Shown here: positions 35,236-42,773 of the stretch, in pieces
How the letters are laid out: the number at the start of each line of letters is the position of its first letter
How positions within the stretch are numbered: the stretch's first letter is position 1
Assembly (NCBI GenBank): GCA_021731625.1
Contig: JAKFXC010000031.1
Location: 1-47,492 of the forward strand
Length of the DNA: 47,492 nucleotides
DNA from: Candidatus Omnitrophota bacterium
GTDB taxonomy: Bacteria; Omnitrophota; Gorgyraeia; Zapsychrales; Fredricksoniimonadaceae
Direction: 5' to 3'
Notes under the pieces: model-generated
What the model saw: only the letters and a program-made list of their open reading frames with translations
Told to the model about the DNA's origin: nothing
Databases searched by the model: none
Translations under genes and position numbers: made by a program

Positions 35236-36462
35236 ATGCTCAACCGATTGAAGCGGCCCAAATTTTTTTGCGGGGTTGATATCGGCGCCTCGAGTGTGAA
35301 GGCCGCGCTGGTGCATGTGCGGGATGAGCACAACCTGGACCTGCTGGGTGTCTTTGAAGTCCCTGCCAAGGGGTTCAAAGATGCTTCCGTCAACGATTTG
35401 ACCGAACTGGCGGACTGCATCCAACTGGTGGTTAAAGGAGTCAGCCAAAAATGCGCCGTGAATGTCACCAGCGTGCATTTGGGCATCGACGGGGAATGTC
35501 TGCAAGTGCGCCGTTCTTCGGCGGTGCTGCCTTTAGTCGACACCGGGACCAAGGTGATCAGCCGCTCCGATGTCCGCAAGGTCAATCACCAGGCTAGGTT
35601 GCTGGGCACCGGACTGGAAGAAGAAGTCCTGCACGACGTGCCTCAGTTTTATAAAGTGGATGATGCCAATGTGGCCACGAACCCGATCGGACTCTTCGGG
35701 CGCAAGTTGGAATCCCACTTGCTGCTTTTTTTAGTCAATGCCAATCGGCTGCGCAATATGGTCAAAGCCGTGCACCAAGCCGGCTATGAAGTGGGTCGGG
35801 TCTCCTTAAGCGCCTGGGCCGCTTCCGTCGTGGGGCTGGAAGAGGCGCTGAAGCGCCAGGGCTGTGTGTTGGTCGACATCGGCTCCAACCTCACCACGGT
35901 GCTTTTTTTCAAGAATAATATCTTAGGCGATGTGCAATCCGTCCCATGGGGGGGGCAATACTTGACGCAAAGCTTGGCAGAGCGCCTGAATCTGGCGGCG
36001 GACCTGGCAGAGGACATCAAGCGCACGCATGCGGTGGCGTCTGTGGCCGTGCCCGCAGCCGGCGGTGACATCCTGGTCAAACGCGACAAAGGCTACTTGC
36101 CGGTCCGGCGGGAGGCGGTGTGTGAAGCGGTCAATTGGGAAGTGGAGAACTTGTTGACTCATTTGGAAACGGTGATCCATAGTTCGCCGTTGTTTCATGA
36201 TTTAAACGGCGGCGTGGTGGTCGTCGGCGGCGGCGCCTTGTTGCCGGGACTCATGGAACGTATCGAAGCCCGCTTAAGAATGCCGGTGCGGATGGGCACC
36301 ACCAAAGGTCTCAATAATGCGGCCTTGTTTTCCTCCGCCATTGGCCTGGCTCAATTAGGATATATGAATAATCTGCAGCAAACGGTTGATTTTAAAACCC
36401 CTGGGGAAGTCAAACACAAGCTGATTGAGCGGGTGAGGGAATTGTGTCAGGAATATTTTTAA
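35236..36462 (+). CDS. ftsA: Cell division actin homologue FtsA
   Basis: 408 aa. FtsA tethers FtsZ to the membrane and activates septal synthesis. Actin/Hsp70 fold motifs: GVDIGASSVKAAL (phosphate 1), LVDIGSNLTTVLF (phosphate 2) and GGVVVVGGGALLPG (adenosine). An SHS2-like 1C domain lies in between. The C-terminal helix KLIERVRELCQEYF looks like the membrane-binding amphipathic tail. GAGGGG precedes the ATG at 35236. ftsZ does not follow; the cluster ends here, facing a minus-strand gene. Confidence 0.93.
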   Translation: MLNRLKRPKFFCGVDIGASSVKAALVHVRDEHNLDLLGVFEVPAKGFKDASVNDLTELADCIQLVVKGVSQKCAVNVTSVHLGIDGECLQVRRSSAVLPLVDTGTKVISRSDVRKVNHQARLLGTGLEEEVLHDVPQFYKVDDANVATNPIGLFGRKLESHLLLFLVNANRLRNMVKAVHQAGYEVGRVSLSAWAASVVGLEEALKRQGCVLVDIGSNLTTVLFFKNNILGDVQSVPWGGQYLTQSLAERLNLAADLAEDIKRTHAVASVAVPAAGGDILVKRDKGYLPVRREAVCEAVNWEVENLLTHLETVIHSSPLFHDLNGGVVVVGGGALLPGLMERIEARLRMPVRMGTTKGLNNAALFSSAIGLAQLGYMNNLQQTVDFKTPGEVKHKLIERVRELCQEYF

Positions 36463-36468
36463 GGAAGC

Positions 36469-36837
36469 TCAATGCTCTTTGCTGCGATGGTCTCCGCGGC
36501 GCCGGCTTAAATTAAAATCGATGTTGCGCAGCAGGGTCCGCAGGCGCAGCAGGCTGCTGAAAATATAAAGCACCCAAAAAGAGTTAAACAGCAGTAGAAT
36601 AACGATGAGCAGGGTGTTGACCGATTGGGCCATGAGCACGCGGTCGGTGAAGGAGGCTATCTGCAGCTTCTCCAAGTCGGTGTTTAAATTGATGATTTTA
36701 AGGGCATTGATAAACACCCCCACGCAGATCCCGACGAGGATGACTTCAAAGAACAGCATGTAAAAATGCCGGATAAACATTTGGTTGATGCGGTTGTCCC
36801 ATTGCCGCACTTTATTCATGACTTCTGAAAAGCGCAT
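36469..36837 (-). CDS. Small membrane protein with two transmembrane helices, unknown function
   Basis: 122 aa. AAAGGAG lies seven bases before the start codon on the minus strand, so the gene is probably real. Hydrophobic segments are near 27-45 (MLFFEVILVGICVGVFINAL) and 71-92 (SVNTLLIVILLLFNSFWVLYIF). The ends are basic, including the C-terminal RLRTLLRNIDFNLSRRRGD. No family recognised. Its 3' end meets ftsA with 6 bases between them, and it is divergent from the lipoprotein gene at 36894. Confidence 0.8.
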   Translation of the reverse strand: MRFSEVMNKVRQWDNRINQMFIRHFYMLFFEVILVGICVGVFINALKIINLNTDLEKLQIASFTDRVLMAQSVNTLLIVILLLFNSFWVLYIFSSLLRLRTLLRNIDFNLSRRRGDHRSKEH

Positions 36838-36855
36838 ATTTTCTCCTTTGGGTGT

Positions 36856-36883
36856 ATTCTATCTTTGACTGTTCGTAAAGCAA
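36856..36883 (-). promoter_or_regulatory. Candidate promoter for the minus-strand membrane protein gene
   Basis: Read on the minus strand: TTGCTT (36883-36878), 16 nt, TAGAAT (36861-36856, five of six matches to the -10 consensus). It lies in the 56-base divergent gap shared with the lipoprotein gene. Confidence 0.45.
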
Positions 36884-36893
36884 AGGATTTTTT

Positions 36894-37400
36894 ATGTTCG
36901 TGCGTGTTTTGGCGTTGGGGGCTTTGTGCATGATGAGCGGGTGCGTGCAGCCCGCTGAAATCCGGGGGACTTTGGGTTTTTCGGATTCGCGGCGCCTGGT
37001 GGTGGTGGGGGAGAATGTGCGCCCTGAAATCGCCCATTTTTATAAGAAGGAATACGGGGCCTTGGCCTGGTACACCGCTTATAAGGGCAACGTTGCCACT
37101 GTCACCAATAATTTTTTTGAATCAGGCATTGGCCCCAGCCGGGACATGCGGCTGTTAATCGGCGACTTAAAAAGCACCAGTTATACCGTCGGGCGCTGGG
37201 AGTTTATCATCCCCAAGATCGGCGAAGGGTATTTCTTGGCAGCGCTGCGGTATATGGAGCCAGGGGCGCTTTCCAAAGCCCGCGGCATGGTGATCATGAT
37301 CGATTCGTCCGGCTCGCCGGAGATGGAAAGGGAAGTGGAGCGGGTCAGCCAGGGCAGTTTTTTCGTCACTTACGAGTTTCGCAAAGACGTGAACCAGTAG
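36894..37400 (+). CDS. Predicted lipoprotein, unknown function
   Basis: 168 aa. The signal peptide ends in MSGC, a good lipobox with C17 as lipidated residue. AAAGGA precedes the ATG. The mature part contains SRRLVVVGENVRPEIAHFY and a block rich in beta-strand (WEFIIPKIGEGYFLAAL) but no motif I recognise. Nothing connects it firmly to either neighbour. It could face the periplasm from either membrane. Confidence 0.82.
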   Translation: MFVRVLALGALCMMSGCVQPAEIRGTLGFSDSRRLVVVGENVRPEIAHFYKKEYGALAWYTAYKGNVATVTNNFFESGIGPSRDMRLLIGDLKSTSYTVGRWEFIIPKIGEGYFLAALRYMEPGALSKARGMVIMIDSSGSPEMEREVERVSQGSFFVTYEFRKDVNQ

Positions 37401-37428
37401 CCAACTGTGCGGGGAATAAGCGAATACA

Positions 37429-37502
37429 CGCGCCTGGAGGGACTCGAACCCCCAACCCCTTGTTCCGAAGACAAGTGCTCTATCCAATTGAGCTACAGGC
37501 GC
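37429..37502 (-). tRNA. tRNA-Arg (anticodon TCG), no encoded CCA
   Basis: Minus-strand cloverleaf: acceptor GCGCCTG (37502-37496) pairs with CAGGCGC (37436-37430). The anticodon stem CTTGT/ACAAG encloses loop CTTCGGA, giving anticodon TCG (reads CGA). The T loop is TTCGAGT. The bases after discriminator G (37429) read TGT, not CCA, so CCA must be added after transcription. TTGCAC and TAGTAA spaced by 17 nt lie upstream on the minus strand as a weak promoter. Confidence 0.95.
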
Positions 37503-37543
37503 AAATCCACCACAATTTACTATTCAAAAATTTTTCTTAGTGC

Positions 37544-37863
37544 AAATACATCTAGAGAAGATTTGCGCCAGCCCCCGAAGGGGGCAGGCACATGCAGCGC
37601 GACTCCCCGAAGGGGAGAGCGACTGGTGCACTATTCAAAATATTCTATTTTTATCATCATCAAATACATCTAGAGAAGATTTGCGCCAGCCCCCGAAGGG
37701 GGCAGGCACATGCGGCGCGACTCCCCGAAGGGGAGAGCGACTGGTGCACTATTCAAAATATTCTATTTTTATCATCATCAAATACATCTAGAGAAGATTT
37801 GCGCCAGCCCCCGAAGGGGGCAGGCACATGCGGCGCGACTCCCCGAAGGGGAGAGCGACTGGC
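37544..37863. repeat. Three tandem 118-bp units with CCCCGAAGGGG hairpins
   Basis: Units start at AAATACATCTAG at 37544, 37662 and 37780 (period exactly 118); the third is cut at about 37863. Copies are nearly identical (for example ATGCAGCGCG in the first, ATGCGGCGCG in the others). Each unit holds two hairpins, GCCCCCGAAGGGGGC and CTCCCCGAAGGGGAG. A further hairpin GTCCCCGAAGGGGAC follows near 37889. The sequence between the tRNA-Arg gene and 37544 looks like a degenerate partial copy (ACTATTCAAAA). With this array, the 428 bases between tRNA-Arg and the next gene hold no credible coding sequence. Confidence 0.92.
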
Positions 37864-37930
37864 ACATAAGGTGTACGACGGCGACGTCCCCGAAGGGGAC
37901 AGCGCCTCTGAAAGAACCAGTTAATCTATC

Positions 37931-39934
37931 ATGATTCCACTGTTCCTTAAAGAAAAAACCTTCCTCACTGTTGGTTTTTTTTCTTTGATGATCGCCTGGG
38001 GCCTAGGCATTGCCTGCTGGGACATGAACATTTGGCCCACGGATGCCGAAGCCTATTACATGCCTGCCGCCAAGGAATTGCCGCAACTTAAATACCTTTC
38101 GCAGATCCACCAATCGCTCGATGAGGACCGCATCAAATGGCTGCACGGCAAGGAAATGCACGTGCTGGCCATTGCCATATTCCAGCGCCTGATGGGCGAT
38201 ACGGAAACTTTACGCCCCTTGCTGGTTTTGGGCATTGTGTGCATCTTTTTTTCTTCGCTGTTGATTTTTGTCGTCGGCCGCAGGCTCTGGGGCGAACGGA
38301 CCGCTGCCCTGGTGTGGGTTTTGTTCGCCACCTCATTCTGGCCATACCTCTATATCTTATTCACCAAACATCAAACCCAAGGGCTCTTGTTTTTCTTATT
38401 GGCTTTATTTCTTATTTTAAACTGCCGGGGAACGATTTATTGTGCTCTGGCGGGAGTGGCCATGGGTGTCTCTATTTTTTCCTCGACAGTCTCAATGCTG
38501 TATGTGCCATTTGTCCTGGCTGCGTTGGTATATGCCGATGGAAAATTTCTAAAGAAAGCGTCTTTAGCGGCAGCCGGTTTTAGCATGGTCTTAATTTACG
38601 CAAACTACCCCAACATCATGGCCAATCTTTCGAGTTACTGGAAATATGTGCAGATCAGCGGCCAACATAACCATTTCTTTTACAATCAAAAGGTGCTGGT
38701 GCAGTGGTTGCCGAGTTTTTTTCTTAAAGATGCGCGGGGAGGATGGGTATGGATTTGCAAATATTTTTGGCTTATGATGCCGGTCATTGTTCCTTTGTAT
38801 ATCGCGAGCGCAGCTTACTTCCTTAAGAAGAATAAAGTCTTGCTGGTTTTATTGTCTTTGAGTCCGGTGCTGCTGGCGGAAATCAAAGGTGTGGCGCAAT
38901 ATGGGGCCAATTATTTTCCAGCCCTGTTTGGCATGCTCATGCTCATCGGCTATGTCGCCTCGTCGATTAAATGGCGATGGAAGTTCACGGTGGCGATATT
39001 GCTCGCGGTGCACGTTGTGTATAACGGGTATGTCTTTGCGGCGGACATTTATCCTTGCCGCATGGCCACGACGCTCATCTCGCGCTATATTGAGCAGCAC
39101 GGCCTGCAGGATATTTTTACGTTTCGTAGCCATCCGCTGCGGCCTAACATCATCGACCATTTGAATCCCCGTACTTTGAGTAAAATTAAGCTTTACCCGG
39201 TAGACAGCTTAGTGCAGGCTCCGGCCGGACATATCCTGCTGCCGCCGGTGAGCACCGATTCCATCTACCGCGCGTCTAACGGGAATTATAATGATTTCGA
39301 CGAGGATTTGGTGCTCAATCAAATGGTGCGGCAGGGAAAATTGCGGGATTATGCGGTGGCGTCTTTCCCGACCTTTGGTTCCAGCATATTCTGGAGCCAG
39401 GAGGAAGAAATTTTTGCGTTTCGGACCTTGGTTTTGGGCCAAGGGCAAAGGGGAGATTTGAGCCGGGCCTGGATCCTGGACGCAGCGAAAATCCAGCAGG
39501 ACCGGCAAAAATTTTTGCCGACCGAAGAAGACCTCTTCCTGTTCCGCAACCATGTGCAGAACATCGGCACGTCCATGCGGCAGTTAATGTACACAGGTTA
39601 CCAGGGGGCGGTGGGGCAGCCCACCACGCTTAAAGGTGTTGTGGTGCGGATGTTTAAGATGGGTGAGCCCTGGGACCAGCTGACGGCCTTTGTCTATAGG
39701 GTGGATGAAGAGCAGCCGATGTGGGTGCCCTATGCCAAGAATTTTATCTCTCAGCCGGTTTCCGGCAACACCCTCAGCTCCTCTCCGGCCGGCGGGGACG
39801 TTGTATTTAAATTTGATCCGCCTCTGGAAATTCAAAAGGGTTTATTCTCCGTCGTCATTTACCGCGAGGGCAAACCCAGCGACACGGACTTTTACCGCAT
39901 TTACGCCGATGCGCTAGGCCGGGTGGAAGAATAG
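37931..39934 (+). CDS. Multi-pass membrane glycosyltransferase, GT-C / GT39 (PMT_2) type
   Basis: 667 aa. About ten hydrophobic segments fill residues 10-360. The first loop carries an acidic pair followed by YYMPAAKEL (NIWPTDAEAYYM), as in lipid-linked-sugar mannosyl- and arabinosyltransferases of the GT-C class, where such an acidic residue is catalytic. The C-terminal 300 residues are hydrophilic and end in a beta-rich segment (LKGVVVRMFKM, LTAFVYRVDEEQP, FSVVIYREGK) that looks like a carbohydrate-binding or jelly-roll sandwich. It probably transfers a sugar from a polyprenyl carrier to an extracytoplasmic acceptor; the acceptor is unknown. The start has no strong Shine-Dalgarno. Confidence 0.78.
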   Translation: MIPLFLKEKTFLTVGFFSLMIAWGLGIACWDMNIWPTDAEAYYMPAAKELPQLKYLSQIHQSLDEDRIKWLHGKEMHVLAIAIFQRLMGDTETLRPLLVLGIVCIFFSSLLIFVVGRRLWGERTAALVWVLFATSFWPYLYILFTKHQTQGLLFFLLALFLILNCRGTIYCALAGVAMGVSIFSSTVSMLYVPFVLAALVYADGKFLKKASLAAAGFSMVLIYANYPNIMANLSSYWKYVQISGQHNHFFYNQKVLVQWLPSFFLKDARGGWVWICKYFWLMMPVIVPLYIASAAYFLKKNKVLLVLLSLSPVLLAEIKGVAQYGANYFPALFGMLMLIGYVASSIKWRWKFTVAILLAVHVVYNGYVFAADIYPCRMATTLISRYIEQHGLQDIFTFRSHPLRPNIIDHLNPRTLSKIKLYPVDSLVQAPAGHILLPPVSTDSIYRASNGNYNDFDEDLVLNQMVRQGKLRDYAVASFPTFGSSIFWSQEEEIFAFRTLVLGQGQRGDLSRAWILDAAKIQQDRQKFLPTEEDLFLFRNHVQNIGTSMRQLMYTGYQGAVGQPTTLKGVVVRMFKMGEPWDQLTAFVYRVDEEQPMWVPYAKNFISQPVSGNTLSSSPAGGDVVFKFDPPLEIQKGLFSVVIYREGKPSDTDFYRIYADALGRVEE

Positions 39935-39980
39935 ATCGGTGCATTCGGTGGCGAGATGGCGTTAGATTGTTATCAGCTTC

Positions 39981-40262
39981 TGAAAAGTGGGCACTTGTCG
40001 ACTCAAAAGCGGACAGGCAAAGAGCCTAGAATTTTGAGGCGCTTGACCTGGATTAGCTTGGCGTTATACTAAAAGCGCAGTTCATGGAACCCTTGGTCAA
40101 GTGCATAGACACGGATGCCGACGGGACGTCTTGATTCAACCTCCGGCAGACGGATACGCAAGCAGCCCAGGTCTACGCTGTGACAATTGTCTTTGGAATC
40201 TCCCGTTTATTTTTAATATGGCTTATTTAGGCCCCTCTTGAGGTGTCCACTTTTAGTTCAAA
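39981..40262. mobile_element. Decayed insertion-sequence-like or MITE-like remnant
   Basis: AAAAGCGGACA (40005-40015) is matched in inverted orientation by TGTCCACTTTT (40244-40254), one mismatch. A second direct copy of the end motif (TGAAAAGTGGGCACTT) begins at 39981. Multiple end repeats plus inverted termini recall IS21-type ends. The interior has no intact transposase. A 45-codon stretch open on the minus strand (40206 to stop 40069) ends RPVGIRVYALDQGFHELRF, possibly a gene fragment. The 389-base gap between the glycosyltransferase and the gene at 40324 holds only this and the promoter below. Confidence 0.5.
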
Positions 40263-40285
40263 AACGACACGTTCCCAGTGCATAT

Positions 40286-40314
40286 TTGTTTTAGATATAA
40301 ATATATGCTATCCT
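40286..40314 (+). promoter_or_regulatory. Candidate leaderless promoter of module family member 3
   Basis: TTGTTT (40286-40291), 17 nt, TATCCT (40309-40314), then 9 nt to the ATG at 40324. The hexamers are identical to those upstream of 15762. The 9-nt gap equals that before the gene at 49. No Shine-Dalgarno is present. Confidence 0.5.
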
Positions 40315-40323
40315 TACCCTAAT

Positions 40324-42729
40324 ATGAAGAGCTTTATTTGCGCTTTAAGCGTGGTTTTTCTATCCCAATGTGCAATAACCACCCCCGCCATTGCGTCGGA
40401 ATTGTCCCTTCCCGGGATGCGGGTTTCGTTAAGCCCATCTTATCAACCTCTGGTTTTACAAGGCCTGAAAGTCCATCCGGACAACCCGTTTCGTTTTGAT
40501 TTCATCATGGATCAAGGCGAAGCCACTGTGGGGACGAATTATTTGGCGTCGCTGCAGGTTGAGTCCACACGGCTGGTCAAATATTTCCTCGCTTCTTTGA
40601 CTGTTCCCGAGGAAGACCTGTGGGTCAATTTAAGCCCTTACGAAAAAGACCGCATCGTGCCGGAGAGTTTTGGTCAAACCGAAATGGGCCGCGACCTGCT
40701 GGCCCAGGATTATCTCTTGAAACAAATCACCGCCAGTTTGATTTATCCCGAAGAAGCGACCGGCCAGCAATTTTGGCAGCGGGTCTACGCCGAGGCCGGC
40801 CAAAAATTTGGTACCACCAGTATTCCGGTCAATACCTTCAATAAAGTCTGGATTCTACCTGACAAGGCCATTGTGTATGAGAACTCAAAAGCAGGGACAG
40901 CGTATGTGGTGGAAAGTAAATTGAAAGTGATGTTGGAAGAAGATTATTTGGCATCGGGGAAGAGCATTTCTCGAAAACAAGGACAGCCATCGGGAACCAA
41001 CGGCCAAATCGTGCGTGAGATCGTCCTTCCGGCCCTCGAACGCGAAGTCAACCAAGGCCGGAATTTTGCCCGATTGCGCCAGGTTTACAATTCCTTGATC
41101 CTCGCTACCTGGTACAAAAAGAAAATCAAAGACAGCGTTTTATCGCAGGTCTATGCCGACAAGAATAAAATCAGCGGAACCGAATACCTCCAAGGCGAGG
41201 GACAAACGCTCGGTAACCCCGAAGCCATCTACCAAAACTATCTTGTGGCCTTTAAAAAGGGCGTTTTTAATTACATTAAAGACGAAGTAGACCCGCAAAC
41301 CAAACAAACAATCCCCAGAAAATATTTTTCCGGAGGATTTGGGTTTAAAGGGATGGACCAGGCCATGGCGGTGCAGACGACCCGGCCGAGCGGCAATTCC
41401 AAAAGCCTTTTATCGGCAACTGTGGAGGTCGTTCCCGCCCAGAATCAGGCCATGATCACGGATGACAGTTTAGCCATGGGGACCCGAAGTTTAAAACACG
41501 GGGCAAGAACTTTTCTATTGGGAGATCGGTACTTTGCTGAAGTGTTGATGGAGATGTTCGGTTTGATTGGGCTGAACGACCGGCAAATTTTGGAACAACT
41601 CACTCCATTATCGGCTAAAGCGATCGAACAAGAAAAGATTTTTCTTCTTTGGCTACAACCAGCCAGAAACTCTGATCATCACCTTAAAGACAGAAATTTT
41701 CAAATGAAGCTTTATTGGGAAATGAAAAAAACTCTGGAAGAGTTCAAAGTCATGCAGCAAGGTATAGTGGCGGCTACGGAAGGACACCGTGAAATTCAAG
41801 CTCTATTAAAGCAAACAAATGAGACTTTAGGCGCAAGAGTACTTAGAGCGTCTTTGAAGTTTTTTGAAGACGCGTTATTGCAAATGGAGAGTAGGGTGGA
41901 GTTTATTGAGCAGGAAAAGTCCAAGAGAACTTTCGAATTAAACGATTTTAAAGTTTACATGGAGGAGATGTTTGCGTCCTATCCCTCCAATGTCCTGTTT
42001 AGTGCTGAATCTCCTGACCTTGAAGGCGTCGAAATCGAGGGTAATTTGTATACCTTGGCCAGCGCCTTGTACAATATCATCAATAACCCCGTGCAAATGG
42101 TGGAACAACAAATTAAGAACATCCGGAATCGAATAGCCAACGACAAGCTGGGGGGTAAACGTCTTCCAGCGGCCAACACTAGAATGGAGAAATTGTCGCA
42201 ATTTAAAGTGGAGGTTAATTTTGCCCGCAAGGACGGACAGCTATACATCACCGTGACCGATAATTTAGGAGGTATTCCTGAACATTTAATGGTTCCGAGT
42301 GAAGCCACAGGCAAAGCAGTCATGTTCGATTTGGATAGGACGACCAAGGAATCGACCGGTGGCACTGGTTTGGGGACCACCGAAGCTTTAAAAGCCGTCC
42401 AGCTTTTAGGGGGCGACCTTAACGTTGTGAATTATACTAAAACGGTTGGTCAAAAAGTCGTTAAAGGCGCGCGTTTTACCATCAACACGCCTATTGCCGA
42501 CGGCGCAATGACGCAAAATGAGGCTATTCTAAAGCCAGAGCGCAGAGAAGGAGGTATCGACTTTAAAAGCGACCGCCTGTTTGTTGTGACCCGCAACTCC
42601 CAGGGCCAAATTCAAATGAAGATCGACCCCGCCATGCTGCGCCAGCTGCAAAACGTTGTGGGCTTTCAACCCAAGGTGCTACAGATTGCCCCGATGGCGG
42701 ACCTCACCCGGTTCTTAGAAACCCCCTAG
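40324..42729 (+). CDS. Exported modular protein with GHKL / histidine-kinase-type ATPase domain (module family member 3)
   Basis: 801 aa from the ATG at 40324, which starts a proper signal peptide (MKSFICALSVVFLSQCAITTPAIAS). The frame extends up to a GTG at 40243 inside the mobile relic, which is rejected. The shared module covers about 25-338: LWVNLSPYEKDR, GRDLLAQD, NKVWI, LKVMLEEDY, KYFSGG (333-338). A helical region follows, then a HATPase_c domain: N box around N584-N588 (ALYNIINNPVQ), D646 in VTDNLGGIP, and the glycine-rich lid GGTGLG near 679-684. No HisKA-type phosphorylatable histidine motif is evident and there is no receiver or transmembrane sensor. The last 59 residues begin GGIDF and match the family tail. 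An exported ATPase of this type is unexpected since ATP is scarce outside the cytoplasm. Confidence 0.85.
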   Translation: MKSFICALSVVFLSQCAITTPAIASELSLPGMRVSLSPSYQPLVLQGLKVHPDNPFRFDFIMDQGEATVGTNYLASLQVESTRLVKYFLASLTVPEEDLWVNLSPYEKDRIVPESFGQTEMGRDLLAQDYLLKQITASLIYPEEATGQQFWQRVYAEAGQKFGTTSIPVNTFNKVWILPDKAIVYENSKAGTAYVVESKLKVMLEEDYLASGKSISRKQGQPSGTNGQIVREIVLPALEREVNQGRNFARLRQVYNSLILATWYKKKIKDSVLSQVYADKNKISGTEYLQGEGQTLGNPEAIYQNYLVAFKKGVFNYIKDEVDPQTKQTIPRKYFSGGFGFKGMDQAMAVQTTRPSGNSKSLLSATVEVVPAQNQAMITDDSLAMGTRSLKHGARTFLLGDRYFAEVLMEMFGLIGLNDRQILEQLTPLSAKAIEQEKIFLLWLQPARNSDHHLKDRNFQMKLYWEMKKTLEEFKVMQQGIVAATEGHREIQALLKQTNETLGARVLRASLKFFEDALLQMESRVEFIEQEKSKRTFELNDFKVYMEEMFASYPSNVLFSAESPDLEGVEIEGNLYTLASALYNIINNPVQMVEQQIKNIRNRIANDKLGGKRLPAANTRMEKLSQFKVEVNFARKDGQLYITVTDNLGGIPEHLMVPSEATGKAVMFDLDRTTKESTGGTGLGTTEALKAVQLLGGDLNVVNYTKTVGQKVVKGARFTINTPIADGAMTQNEAILKPERREGGIDFKSDRLFVVTRNSQGQIQMKIDPAMLRQLQNVVGFQPKVLQIAPMADLTRFLETP

Positions 42730-42736
42730 AAAAAGC

Positions 42737-42765
42737 TTGATTTAAATTCCTGCATTCGTTACCAT
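42737..42765 (+). promoter_or_regulatory. Weak candidate promoter of the gcv operon
   Basis: TTGATT (42737-42742), 17 nt, TACCAT (42760-42765), then 8 nt to the gcvT ATG. Each hexamer matches four of six consensus bases. No Shine-Dalgarno precedes gcvT, consistent with a leaderless transcript. The 44-base gap is too short for a glycine riboswitch. Confidence 0.35.
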
Positions 42766-42773
42766 CATCCGTC

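Noticed and set aside
37544-37863. Possible CRISPR array
   Set aside because: The units are 118 bp and nearly identical throughout, with no unique spacers and no cas genes nearby.
37407-37934. Several overlapping open frames of 74-110 codons in the region after tRNA-Arg
   Set aside because: They run through the 118-bp tandem repeats in different frames, repeat the same peptide and have no start signals. They are by-products of the repeat.
40243-40323. GTG start at 40243 for module member 3
   Set aside because: The extra 27 residues come from the mobile relic and the promoter, and would hide the signal peptide that begins at 40324.
42730-42773. Glycine riboswitch upstream of gcvT
   Set aside because: The gap is 44 bases, too short for the aptamer, and no aptamer motif is seen.
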